Assembly (NCBI GenBank): GCA_022818135.1
Contig: JAFMSR010000001.1
Location: 6,851,869-6,915,868 of the forward strand
Direction of reading: 5' to 3'
Length of the DNA stretch: 64,000 nucleotides
DNA from: Saxidomus purpurata
Lineage: Eukaryota > Mollusca > Bivalvia > Venerida > Veneridae
Below are positions 35,500 through 46,960 of this stretch, piece by piece (position 1 is the first letter of the stretch; every line of letters begins with the position of its first letter). A model generated the notes under the pieces. The model saw only the letters and a list, made by a program, of their open reading frames with translations. It did not search any database and was not told the origin of the DNA. The position numbers were made by a program, and so were the translations under genes.

Positions 35500-35950
35500 A
35501 AGGCAACAGACCAACCAACAGACTAACAAATGAAGGCAAAAGACTGACAAATGAAGGCAACAGACTGACAAATAAAGGCAACAGTCCAACTGACAGACTG
35601 ACAAATGAAAGCAAAAGACTGACAAATGAAGGCAACAGACCAACCAACAGACTGACAAAGGCAACAGACCAAGCAAAAGACTGACAAACAAAGGCAACAG
35701 ACTGACAAACTTAGGCAACAGACCAACCAACAGACTGACAAATGAAGGCAACAGACCAACCAACAGACTGACAAAAGAAGGCAACAGACCAACCAACAGA
35801 CTGACAAAAGAAGGCCACATACCAACCAACAGACAAACAAAGGAAGGCAACAGACCAACCAAACTGACAATGGAAGGCAACAGACCAACCAATTGACTGA
35901 CAAAGAAGGCAACTGACCAACAAACAGACAAACAAACACAGGCAATAGAC
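35500..35950 (-). repeat. 33-bp minisatellite (gaccaaccaacagactgaca unit)
   Basis: 'acagaccaaccaacagactg' followed by 'acaaatgaaggca' and variants recurs with a 33-base period plus shorter deletions. Because 33 is divisible by three, all three minus-strand frames stay open for 80-199 codons, reading Cys/Leu/Val/Trp-rich repeats such as SVGWSVAF and LLVGLLPSFV. Three overlapping open frames of equal quality argue against a gene. Confidence 0.85.
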
Positions 35951-36186
35951 CAACCTGACAAACTGACACCTTTGTACTGGTAGCCCGAGAACCTTGTTTC
36001 TGATATATCAAACAATTCCATCCAATATCCTTTGTCATAAAACATCTGAAAATTTATGAGCAAATCAGCTATATTTCCCAGAAGCCACAGAGCTTTTCTT
36101 CACGTAATCCTATTTTACAGAACAAAGAACACTTCTTATATTTATTATGGCTAGCAGATTGACCTAGAAAGCTATATATTATAGGG

Positions 36187-36228
36187 TAACCGTGCTGTAC
36201 TTAATCTTTGTGGTACTCCGCACGGTTA
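36187..36228. repeat. GC-rich hairpin
   Basis: taaccgtgc (36187-36195) pairs exactly with gcacggtta (36220-36228), with further gtac/gtac pairing inside and a loop of about a dozen bases. Confidence 0.6.
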
Positions 36229-36454
36229 AGTCACAGGATTATGGGAATGGTTACTTTCTAATTCAGACAAACATTACTCAAGTACCATCCCAAATCTGGC
36301 CACACACTTATTAGACAATAACGTCATCTGCAAATGGGTACCAGTAACAAATGCAGGCTCTTTCACTGGTAGGTGATTACTTTGATCTTAAGGGTGAGTG
36401 TCATAAGTAATTGACCCTTAATCCCTAAATTTCAAAACTGGACTCATCCATCTT

Positions 36455-36645
36455 TGAATTTAGACTGTACCATCAACTCCTCGTAGGGGTACTCTATAAA
36501 TATGTACTGACTTATGGTAACAAACAGTGTAGATCATGATCAGAGTACACAGAATATACAAGTTCAGATGATCATGATCTACAATGTTTACAAAGACAAA
36601 ACCACTTGGCGCCAGCATAGTACCGGTTCATATAAGTTTGAGGAA
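36455..36645 (+). repeat. Dispersed repeat, tgatcatgatctgcac family, fullest copy
   Basis: Order of blocks: 'tagactgtaccatcaactcc', 'tatgtactgacttatggtaa', 'gtgtagatcatgatcagagt', 'agatgatcatgatctacaat', 'accacttggcgccagcatag'. The two gatcatgatc words face each other about 35 bases apart, giving a foldback core. Confidence 0.6.
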
Positions 36646-37040
36646 CTGTAAGGTTTCGTAATCAAGCTAAAATAAATCAGTCTAAACTAAGCTAATAAAA
36701 TCTGTTATTATATGAAATTTCCTCAAATCCAATAACTGCCATGCTCTTCTCAGAGTTTTTCCCACAGAAACAAGTACTGTTGGTATCTGGTATAACATCA
36801 GCCTCACAACTGGATATCAATTAAGCTTCAATCTATAAAACATTATAGATATTATTTCAATAAACAAAGTAATGTTCTATACTTTGTCTGTCGATTAATG
36901 GGAAAACAGAAAATCTGCCTCAACAGATGGGAAACAGTTATTCAAGGGAATTAGAATATGTTTGGTTAATAATGACACTGTATCTATCATACAGGGTTTG
37001 CTTAGAAGCACCATTGTGTTGCAGAAGTAATGTAGTTAAG

Positions 37041-37310
37041 CCAGGCCCCATGCTTATAAAAGTTTCTTGAGCACAATCTCATGATGAGCAGGAAATCATG
37101 CTCAAGTAATATGAAGTCAAGTCAAGTTATATTTATTTACAATGTCGGGTTTAATATAAAAATACATAAGCTCAAAAACAGGGCTTCTAGTTATTGTTAT
37201 GGAACCTGACTTTGTTAAAAGATATAACTTGATTTTAATTCCTGTTACTTGAGCATGATTTTGTGCTGAGCATGAGACTGTGCTCAAGAAACTTTTATAA
37301 GCCTGGTTAC
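37041..37310. mobile_element. Foldback MITE with ~65-bp inverted arms, 270 bp
   Basis: The left arm 37041-37110 and right arm 37244-37310 are inverted copies: 'gcttataaaagtttcttgag' and 'aaatcatgctcaagta' on the left have exact complements on the right. A further pair, caagttatat and atataacttg, lies inside. It is non-coding. Confidence 0.75.
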
Positions 37311-38213
37311 TGGGTATATCAAATGAATGAATACAATTTAGTTCTTTTTCTAAAGTACAATAAATTTAAGATAATGTGACATTGACACAACTGATATGAC
37401 ACTTAAATCACATTGTGTACATAAAAGGAAATAAGGTATAGAATGTGTATCGGAAAACTCTTATAATGCTTAATGCTTAAAGAAAATATGCAACGTTTTT
37501 ACACAAAAGCTCATACATCACTGTCAAATTATCCTATGTATACTGTAGTTGTAATGCAAGGTGACATTGCAGCTGTAACCAGAGCAGTATTTATTGATAT
37601 CAAAACAAAATGATTTAAATTGCAAATGGCGTAATCTGCAAAAGTTTGAGTACTGTAACAGTCTTTATCTTCGCGAGTTGTTTATTTTGCAATTTTCTAA
37701 TTTTCTATTTATTTGCGAGTTTTCGATTTCACATACCAGCAAGCACTATTTTATATTTAATCATTGTTTGTTTGCTATTTTAGCAAGTTTGATGAAGTGG
37801 GAAGTGCTTAGCGAAAAATAAAAACCTTTAGAAATGAAAGTGCTGGAGGATCAATTGTCTCTGAACAACACAGTCTGCACACATACATGTGTAAATATCA
37901 GGACAACACAGATTGTACACATCACATGTGTAAATATCAGGACACCCTTGCACCAGTAAAGTTATAAACTGGAGACACAACTGTCCACAAATTTTGAACT
38001 TTAACCATTTGTGTAAACTTTACTTTTGAGATAGGAACCCATGTGCTTACATTTTGCATTCAGTGACTATATATATGTTCAACTACCCTATGAAGTATTA
38101 AGCTGTGAATGGTAACTGAGAAATGGATTTTGACAAAACTGAACTGAAAATTCATAGTTTGAACAACTTTTAATGCCATTCAAAAGGGTTGATTGTATTG
38201 TGCCAATTCACTG

Positions 38214-38452
38214 ATTCGGATTTAACGTCGCACTCAACAGCTAAGGTCATATTGCAACGTCCAGCTTTCATGGAGGAGGAAGACCCTGGGTGCCAATTCT
38301 GGCATTATTTCAGTCACGAGCGGGCACCTGGGTAGAACCTAGATAGCTCCAAGACATAAAGAATTCGACCCAAGTAGGGCACGAACCTACAGCGATAAAG
38401 GAGAAGTAAACATCAGTCAATGACCTCAACCACTCGGCAACAGATGCCATTG
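38214..38452 (-). repeat. tRNA-derived SINE ending in gacgttaaa
   Basis: On the minus strand it starts with a tRNA-Leu/Ser-like head: A box gttgccgagtggttgagg, then a long variable-arm-like stretch and B box ggttcgtgccc. The body includes 'gaattggcacccagggtctt' and the tail ends gagtgcgacgttaaatccg. A gacgttaaa 3' end is a frequent tail of mollusc SINEs (Meta-type); that naming is from memory. Confidence 0.7.
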
Positions 38453-39631
38453 TTTGATGCCAAGCAATTGTCTGAAGTTTCAAGGCTTTAATGGTTACCG
38501 AGAAAGTGAATTTTAAGAAAGCTTAACCAGATTCAAGACGACAGTGCCGACTGACGTCAAGAAGGTTATGACAATGGCTCTTCTGTTTTTCAAAGAAAAG
38601 CTAAAAATTGATAAATCAATCTTTTGTTATAAATTGATTCAGTATATACCTATTGTAGAACAAGAACTTGCAGCTTACATTAACTATCCCCGTGAGTGGT
38701 TCCAAAATACTGCGAATTGCAATATACCGGGTCTATTGCGCACACCTAGTCATTACCAGCCTTTCTTCCATACTGTTTTAAATTTTCATAACTTGTATTA
38801 TGCTGTAAATTTTGCAGCAAATTGTTTAAAATAACAAGCTTGATTTATGTTAAATAATTATGCAATTTTATTCTGTATTTAAAGAAAATTCATCTTTTCA
38901 AACATATAGTTTTTACTAAATTTCAAAACTCTTTGTTAAGAATTGTTAAGTAGCTCTGAGCTACATGTGCCACTTTTTATTATTCTGCTTAAGGAAATAG
39001 TTTGATTGTTCCTGTTTATTATCAAAACCTTTTGTATTTACATCATTGATTGACCACTAGTCTCTAACAATGACTTAACTAGCTCAAGGCTTATCAAGGT
39101 TGACATGCCATCACTTTGGAGTTAAATTTTTTATATTGTTTGATTTATTGTTAAATTTTCATTGTTAAATGTGTTGATAACTTCCTATGAGATAGATGTA
39201 ATCTCATAGGAATATTGGTATATAAACCCCAGCATTTTATGAATTCAGACATTCCAAAATACTTAAATTACTTTACTTACTCTGTGTTTTAAACTCTGTG
39301 TTCTTAGTGAAATTAACTAGACATTTCTAATCTTTGTGACTGTAAAACATCTCTGGACTTTGTGTAAACCTATGTGATATTCTTAGTGAATAATTGAACT
39401 GTTACTTAACTGAAATAAAAGATTGTCATAGTTTGCCTGAGTGTCTTACTTGGAACTTCATAAAAAAAAAGACTCTACCACTTGATATTCATTTGAAATT
39501 CCCCAAAACTCAAACGTTAAGTATAACGTTTCATAATACTTGTATAAAACAACAACTGAATGCTTTAATAGCAGGCTATTATCTTTCATATTTAACATAT
39601 ACTAGACTCTAGCAGTATTTCTTACAAGTAA

Positions 39632-39666
39632 TAATGATGATGATTATGATGATTATGATGATTATT
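39632..39666 (+). repeat. Imperfect (gat/tga)n microsatellite
   Basis: atgatgatgattatgatgat followed by further gat/tat units. Confidence 0.85.
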
Positions 39667-40276
39667 ATGTTCCTATATAATTAATGTATGTATGAATGTA
39701 CACACCAAAATTTAGTGTTGCAAAAGAATCGTGGTAAAGTTTAGTTTCAAAAATATTTATTCTCGAAAATACATAGTATATATACATACATAGTACAAAG
39801 GTGTAACAATATAACTGGAGTCTGAAAATAAGCTTTCAAAGAAAATTTATATTAATTCATTTTCCTACTTTGGTAACGTTTGAAAGTTTTTGTTTCAATT
39901 TATATTGACTTAATATTTGTTCTTTGTAAATGACAGCATAATCCAGAGAAATGAATTTGATTTTCCCTTTTAGATTATTGCATTTGTCTATATTTAAAGA
40001 TCGTAGTTAAGACATGTAGATCTGTGTGATTTCTTACAGTTATTCGTACCCAGGTACGAATCAACTTCGCCGAAATGCGGACATTTTAGTACCATTTTCG
40101 AACCACGCATTTACATAAAATACAACAATTACAACGTGTTTAAAGCATAAAAATATGTTGTCATATTTCAAAAAGACATCTACAAGTGCCTCTGTAGAGT
40201 TAATTTGCTGATAAGTTTCAGTTTTATACCTTAACGCATGAAGGCGTATTTTAGACTAGTTTTTGGAAAATCTTTA

Positions 40277-40508
40277 GAGACACTAAATGACAACTAGTCA
40301 GGCCGAGCACTTTTGATGATAGAGGCGTTGGCAAGTTAAAAAAACAACAACGTTGTTTTTATGTTGAATTCCGAGTTTTGTAATTTAAAATTCAAGAGTA
40401 CCTAGTGGTTCGATAACGTATTACGATGTTCCGATAGTTTATGATCACAAACACAACATCGGATATAAGACACATTATTCGGCCTGACTAGGTATCTTTT
40501 AGTGTCTC
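40277..40508. mobile_element. TIR element (MITE), 232 bp
   Basis: 30-base terminal inverted repeats at 40277-40306 and 40479-40508 match at 27 of 30 positions, with shared cores gagacactaaa and ctagtcaggccga. No clear target duplication was seen. CACTAAA near the tip recalls CACTA elements but the placement is not right. Non-coding interior with 'acaacaacgttgttttt'. Confidence 0.75.
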
Positions 40509-41031
40509 CCAGTCTGACTTAGAAAACTGTTCTGATCAAAACCACGTAGGAAACTAGTTCTATATACAGAACAGATACCTCGTTGATTTTTAGTAATTTT
40601 TAATGTTTTACATTTATTCATCAATATATCATAATGAAAACAGAATACAAGGTAATGCATTACAATTCTTTTTATTTCATTGAATATATAGAACTACTTT
40701 TCGGTCGTATTCGACAAAAAATTGTGTTAAGAGTTCGGCCGTAAGGGTCTGAAATACTCTGTTAACTTTGGATACGATTGAATAAATCCAATCGATCCAA
40801 AAATAGACTTTTACAAACTGAACACTTATCTCCCCTTTAACCTTATTTATAGAAACAAAGAACTCTATAATTATGCATCCTATTGTTAATATACCATTAG
40901 TAATTAAAACCTACCCTTTCCCTTCAATATATCAACAGAAAACAAAGAAATTGAAAAACAAACTGCGGAACAGTTGCTACAATAGTATCCCAGAAGACGT
41001 ACCAGGATGTGAAAAACATTCAAATGCTCTG

Positions 41032-41229
41032 TCAAATTTTCATCTCTGAGGAAAACAAAACTACTTGCCAAGGTATATTTCCTTTTTCTGGGTTAAAAAT
41101 TATATGCCGATTTGTTACAAAGCCCATGGAGAATTGAGGTCCATTTGTCAACTTGACAAGGTATAGAATATACAGGGTAGGAAAACTGTCTATGGTGAAT
41201 TCTTCAGAGACATACAGGCAGAATTTCAT
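41032..41229 (-). CDS. Possible exon, minus strand, weak
   Basis: A frame with Met reads YVSEEFTIDSFPTLYILYLV then GPQFSMGFVTNRHIIF and EKGNIPWQVVLF. A donor-like CAA|gtagtt follows PWQ. The mixture of residues is protein-like, but no good acceptor is seen and phases with neighbours were not resolved. Might belong to the same transcription unit as the 42.2-kb frame. Confidence 0.2.
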   Translation of the reverse strand: MKFCLYVSEEFTIDSFPTLYILYLVKLTNGPQFSMGFVTNRHIIFNPEKGNIPWQVVLFSSEMKI

Positions 41230-42182
41230 AAATATTTAAGACAAAACATTAATAATGATCCAGACCATACATTGAATATCTACAGACACAAGTAAGATTC
41301 ATTTCCTGATGGAAAATTAAAAGGTTTATATGTGTTAAAAGTTTCTATAAAATGACCACCTACTGGATTGGTAAAAAGGGTCATAAAAGTGTGCTGGCGT
41401 TATAATTGAGATTAGTTGATGACATGTTGAAATTACGGTGGCTGATTTCTGCCACTTACAGTAGCTGCCGCTCATTTTCCTGCGTATTTTGCCTCGACTA
41501 AAACAGGAGAATGAAAATGTACTGCAACAGAATGAAAGTACACGTTGAATTTTTGTGATAATTTATGATTTTTGACAAAATATCCACCATTTTCTCTTGG
41601 TAGATACATTTGTGTATTAACTATCTGCAGATATTCCAATCCACACCTGCAACAGTATTCTACAATTAAAAATTAAAAGCTTCTTGTAGTAGCGTATGAA
41701 TTTACGCATTCATTCATAAAAGTAGTTTGTTCTGACGTCATTTACTAACACAGGAGTGACCTGATGCCAGTACTGGTTAAAACTGTAGATATCCTGATCT
41801 GGTATGCAAGAAATAAATTAAAACCTGTAATTTGTTCAGCAAGTGCAATTTTGTCGTGACAACAGACAGTTTAAGTGTATATTGTCGGCAGTCTATTTTT
41901 AGAATGGTAGCCTGAGTGATCATGTGATCAAAACAGAAGGTATTCAACTAGGTTGTTGGGTGAACACAAACAAATTTGTTGTGCAACTGGCATGTTTTGC
42001 AGTCATTTTCATAATGACATTAAATATCTACTAACAAAATGTTATCATCATGTATTTAGGTTGTGAAATTCTCTACAAGGCAGCCCTACTTGAGAGCACT
42101 CTGTATGTTTTAAAACTAAGATCAAATCAGTGTGTAATGAAAGAAAATGCCAGTTGAATATGACCAATAAACACATACACCA

Positions 42183-42475
42183 TCATGTATGATTGAAATT
42201 CTGGAAGTATGCATAGTATAATACTTTTGATAGATCATATTCACTATCAAAACCTGCACTAAGTATACTTCTGTTGGCTCTTCCAAATATCAAGTAGAGA
42301 TGATAATTTCTTTCTAAATCTAAAGCAGTTAAATCTGAATCTTTGAAACAGTTTTGGAATAAAATCTTCAGCTGTGTCTGTATTTCTTCAGAAGAGGTCC
42401 TGGAGATAACTTCAAAAGAACAAATCAAATACTCACCCAAAGGTAAAACCTCCAAGCAAAATAATTCATTTGATT
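42183..42475 (-). CDS. Putative exon, minus strand, unknown protein
   Basis: Open for about 98 codons on the minus strand, with stretches EVLPLGEYLICSFEVIS, SSEEIQTQLKILFQNCFK, LDLERNYHLYLIFGRANR and GFDSEYDLSK. The best acceptor is inside the frame (gatttgttcttttgaag, just before the ISRTSSEE stretch), so the exon may begin near 42410. Possible donors are GCAG|gttttg or AAA|gtatta near the left end. Mixed charge and no low-complexity runs make it one of the more convincing frames. Family not recognised. Confidence 0.35.
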
Positions 42476-42999
42476 CACAGTACTTTCACTCATAACATTT
42501 GATTGGTCCAAAAAGTCGGTAAAAAAACATCTTATACAACTAACCCTGGAGATAGGTTATAAGAAACTTTAAGACCTCAGCTTATCCTTCAGACAAAAAA
42601 ACTTGACTCTAAATTTTGGACTGTAGGTACATGGAAAAATTGAATAGGTCTGTGACTGGCTCACCAAGAATTCATGAACTGTGCTGGATTCTCTAATCGC
42701 TGATGAACTATTCTTGAATGGCTTGAAATGTCTATGATTTCATCATCCAAGGTCTCTGACGAATTAAACAGTTCTTACTAACTGAATAGATTCTGTTTAA
42801 TCAAGTCTCCCTTTATAGATGAGCGCAAAAAAAGCAAAATGTGGAAGCTATTCAAAATGGCTGGTTGATGTAGTATGCAGTTTAAAGTGATTATTTCAAC
42901 TGCATCTGAGCTGAAAGGAAACACGAGAATTTCTACGCCTGATTAAAGTTTGTATGGTATGTGCACGTGCTTGCGTATTTTTCTCATGAAATTAAAAAT

Positions 43000-45060
43000 C
43001 AAGTTGAGAAATGCACAAAAAATGGACATGATGAAAATTACCCGAGGTTATCCATCTTCTAAGTTAATAAACTGACAACATTTTCCATAAAGCTGCAATC
43101 ACAGATGCGGTGACAAAAAATTTCCTGCAATTTCCGTGAAATATTCCCTTCAGTATTTTGAATAATTTATAAATTCATTGCATTTGCTTTGAGTTAAACG
43201 AAAATCATAAAATTTTAGAACGCTATGATGTTTTGCAGTGTGAGATGTTTTGCAAGAACTCGTTACATTAATTTGCTGAAAATGTATATAAGAGTTTTAG
43301 ATAATGAGTACATGACTCTGAGGTTTATGGGCATTGTAACAGAGAGTACTGACTTCAATGCATCCTGCCCCCACACTGATCTTTTCAGGTGTTTTTTTAG
43401 CCGGGCCCTCTCTTATACCTCACTACCATATACCAAAAAAAGCTTAATGATTTTCTACAGTTTATAATTATTACACACAAATCTTTGCTGCATCTTAAAA
43501 TTGCTCTTTCAAGTGCTTGACTAAAACAACATGTCCCTATTAACTTGCAACCGAAGCTTATTTAACCCCTACTGATTACCTTGAAATTATTTTAAAACTG
43601 ATAATCAGTGCGGCTATTTTCTTGTAAAATATTTATTTATCTACTAATTTTGAAATAGTTAACATGGAAGTAAAGGTATCTGGAATTATATTTTGGTCAT
43701 ACCAGACTGTGTCATAATAAAATGCAAACAATGAGAATTGCCATCAACAAAAGATGAAGTCTTCACCGATCAGACAACAATGGATTCACAGTAAGTTACC
43801 GAAGGTAAATTACAGTTGATGCAAATGTCACACAGCGTAGACAAGCTGTCACCTACAAATTTCCAGGGAAAAAAATCAGTTCCGGTTAAATCGGTCAATC
43901 CATTTTTTTTTTCACAACCTATTTACAAACTAAGAAAAACAAAAGCACTGAGGAAGAAACAGTCTCTAATCTGACACAACTGAGAGGGCAGAAATATCAC
44001 AAATAGGTAATGAAAGGGGACAAGACAAGAAAGTCTAACACAAATTGGCTCAGAGTTCACATCTGGGGAATAATTTACTCATTTAAGACTTCTTCCATTA
44101 GATCAATCAAACCCAGCAACCAATGTCCTCTTAGAAAAGAACCAGAATAAAGGCAAAACATCAATTTTTCCAGATTATTTTTATTTCAAGGGAACAAGAG
44201 TGATAATGAAGATTATTAAGAATTGCTGGTTTGCATTAGTGTTTTCCTGGTAAATGTGAAAATTATGTGAAAATTACCACTCTGTTGGTCATGGACTTAA
44301 TAGAAAAATTAGTTCTTTGCATGTTAACAGAAAATTAATGTCCTAGCTGCACTTAATAGATTATTTAATGGGTCAATGTCCTAAAATACTTTTATTTTTC
44401 TTCAGATAAAAACCTTCTTCGGGTGTGTGTAGGGTGGGGTGATGGTGGGATGGGGGAGGCGTTAAACCCAGAAAAACAGAAAACGGACAAACAATGACAT
44501 GACTTATCAATAATTCACTCTATGTGACCATAGTATTTCGCTGACCTTCAGGAACTGCATATTATAGCTTAAGTATACTAAATAAATTCATACCTATATC
44601 TATAATCTATCATTTTAATCAAAGTACCGAAAACACTGAAGACCACTAAATGTAAACTTATGACATCAAAAACTGTGACAAGTATTTTATGACATCATAT
44701 ATCAGTCTAAATATCCACCTTTGTAAATGGATATTTTCATCATCTTGCTGAGAGTACTTGTCCTTTTATGTATTTCTGCTTCTCTATACCAATTTATGAT
44801 TATAATGTTTTGTGACATGTAGCCTAGATCTGGAAAAGTATGAAGCCATTTTTTCTAGTTCAACTTTTTACACTTTCAATGAATGAAAATATACAGAAAC
44901 AAGAAGACGCGGCAACGCCACCAAAGCAGGTTTAAACAGCATCTGTAGAAATTGTAGAATTAAAAAAAAACAGTCACCTTGACCCCCCTCCCCCTTTGCA
45001 AAGATACAGTTTCGGGTCGTACCGATTATAGCCTCTTTAGAGGATGGTGGACCTTATAAA
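43000..45060. other. No gene recognised
   Basis: A+T-rich; G-rich run at about 44420-44460 (gggtggggtgatggtgggatgg) without further context. Confidence 0.4.
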
Positions 45061-45149
45061 CACAATTACAAACAAAAAGCAAAGATTTTTTTTTTGCTGA
45101 AACAATTTAAAAATTGAAGAAAAAAATGTTTTTCTTAAATTTATTTTTA

Positions 45150-45285
45150 GTAACCGTGACTTTGACCTTGACCCTAGTGACTTTGAGCAAAAAATATTTT
45201 TTGCTTAAACCAATTCAAAAACAAAAAAAATAGAAATCTAGTTTAGTAACAGTGACCTTGACCTTGACCCTAGTCAAATTTCATT
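45150..45285 (+). repeat. Repeat with tgaccttgacc nuclear-receptor-like half-sites
   Basis: 'gtgactttgaccttgaccct' (about 45157) and 'gtgaccttgaccttgaccct' (about 45253) are two copies about 96 bases apart. The complement ggtcaaggtca contains tcaaggtca, the half-site of ERR/SF-1/FTZ-F1-type orphan receptors. The same words occur near 34867. Confidence 0.5.
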
Positions 45286-46017
45286 TTATTTTCAATCAAC
45301 TATTGTCAGATATTAAATGTAACAAATGTCCGAAGAGCACTTTTTCTTTGACGCCCTTCATATAAGATGAAGACAAATTCAAATTAATTTGTCAATCTTG
45401 TAATATAGCAAAATGTAATTTCAATATTTTTCTATAAAATAGAAGTTTGAATTTTCTTTTTACTAAGAGTTAATTTAGAACTGTACTGAGTGACATTAAG
45501 CTGATTTTGCACTACTGCATGAGCTTGTTGTTTGGCAAATCTGCACCGTAAAATCCCATCAGAGTTGTCATCAGATGAAAAGTATTAGAAATTTACGACT
45601 AAGCTGCTATTCATGAAGGATTTTCTAGAAATAGATTAAATGTTTTATTCATATTTGATTTTTCAGATTTTCGCCTACACTCTCCCTTGGAACTGCAAAA
45701 ACTTAAGTAATCCATCAACTGTGATGGTTTATTTTTGGTTGCATTATCTTCCCATAGCATTAAGTTTTTTTCCAGCCAAATTGCCGTTATTACAGCAAAT
45801 TAGACACAATAGAGTAACAGACCTACCCAAATTTGCCAGAATATTGGCTTATTAATGCACAGACGTAAGAGCTTTAATTTTGTGAACAATACCATATAGA
45901 CCTATTTGGAGAATTTCCGAAAGTATTGAATATCGTTAACCTGCTTTTACACGGGCCCAGAGAGCTATCTGCAATTATTTACAATATTGTCGATGAGTCA
46001 TCCTCAAACTGAGAAGT

Positions 46018-46302
46018 TTATGTTTTCCGAAGATAATAATTTTCCGATACGTACGAGCGCCAAAGGAGCTGAACAACTTGGGTACACAGAAAAACGCTTT
46101 TACCGAATATCACGATATTGACATTTGATTCATCCCATGTGCAGATTTTCCTATCATTTTTTTTGTCAATTTTCAGAGTGCAGTAAATCATCCCTAACAT
46201 ATTGGTTAGCATGAATACTGTGGGCTCCATCTCTTTCAAATATTCACAGATCAATTTTTTTTTCAAAGATCTTATCTGTATTTTTCCTCTTGTATCAGAA
46301 AT
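46018..46302 (-). CDS. Putative exon, minus strand, unknown protein
   Basis: Open for about 94 codons to TAA, with stretches IQIRSLKKKLICEYLKEMEP, TVFMLTNMLGMIYCTLKID and WDESNVNIVIFGKSVFLCTQ. About two thirds of codons begin with a purine. It could start at the Met in KEMEP or continue from upstream; no strong acceptor is evident. Donors TC|gtacgt or TAC|gtatcg lie about 40 bases before the stop. A shorter plus-strand frame over the same bases looks like a shadow. Confidence 0.33.
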   Translation of the reverse strand: MSDTRGKIQIRSLKKKLICEYLKEMEPTVFMLTNMLGMIYCTLKIDKKNDRKICTWDESNVNIVIFGKSVFLCTQVVQLLWRSYVSENYYLRKT

Positions 46303-46524
46303 TTATACATATTTTGCAAAAGTATATTTAATATTTTCAGAAATATGTAATACTTCAAAATACCAAATGATTGTTCTCTTACATTAAACATTTAAATTTT
46401 TAAATTAGAACAATTGAATGCTTACAGAGGTACCTATACAATAGGAAGTCACCTTTTCTGGAGTCCGATAGTTCCTGGATTTAAACGCCCGTTCCAACTG
46501 CATTTTGGTCATTTGAACAGGCTG

Positions 46525-46690
46525 GAAGTTTTCCTAACCATCGTTCATGGGACTCCTATCCTTCATAAGAAACTGTCAACTTTCTCACACAAAGAGACAT
46601 GGCCGGTAGCAGGGCTCGAACCCATGACCCTCAATGAGAGATTACAGTGATCTCAAGTCAGTGACTCTAACTACTCGACCATGGATGCGG
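46525..46690 (-). repeat. tRNA-derived SINE, family A, best-preserved head
   Basis: Minus strand: tRNA-Leu-like head with A box tggtcgagtagttagag, B box gggttcgagccc and a long variable arm. The body 'ctctttgtgtgagaaagttg' plus 'acagtttcttatgaagga' matches the copies at 10943-11100 and 24795-24965. Confidence 0.7.
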
Positions 46691-46794
46691 ACATTTTTTT
46701 ATTTTTTGAGTCCTCAACCTGATAGCAATATTTGTATCTATTTAGCACTGATATTTGAACATGGTTTTAAACTCATACCTTTCTAAATTCTTAA

Positions 46795-46960
46795 AATGGT
46801 ACGGTCCACCCTTCAGTTTGGATGATACCATTACTTCTTCAAAGGGGTGAAAAGTTAATATACATGTACTGACTAAATAGCAAACAAATACGCAGGCTGG
46901 TCATGATCTGCACTTTGTTGCAATCATAGAATCATGATCATAAGCAGGGTAAGGATTAAT
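46795..46960 (+). repeat. Dispersed repeat, tgatcatgatctgcac family
   Basis: Blocks 'gatgataccattacttcttc', 'tgtactgactaaatagcaaa', 'gcaggctggtcatgatctgc' and 'ataagcagggtaaggattaa' match the fullest copy at 36455-36645. Confidence 0.6.

Noticed and set aside
35464..36063. 199-codon Cys/Leu-rich membrane-like protein on the minus strand
   Set aside because: Three overlapping frames of the same strand are equally open across the 33-bp minisatellite.
38544..38834. 96-codon plus-strand frame
   Set aside because: Directly follows a SINE, shows no domain, and has no splice or UTR context.
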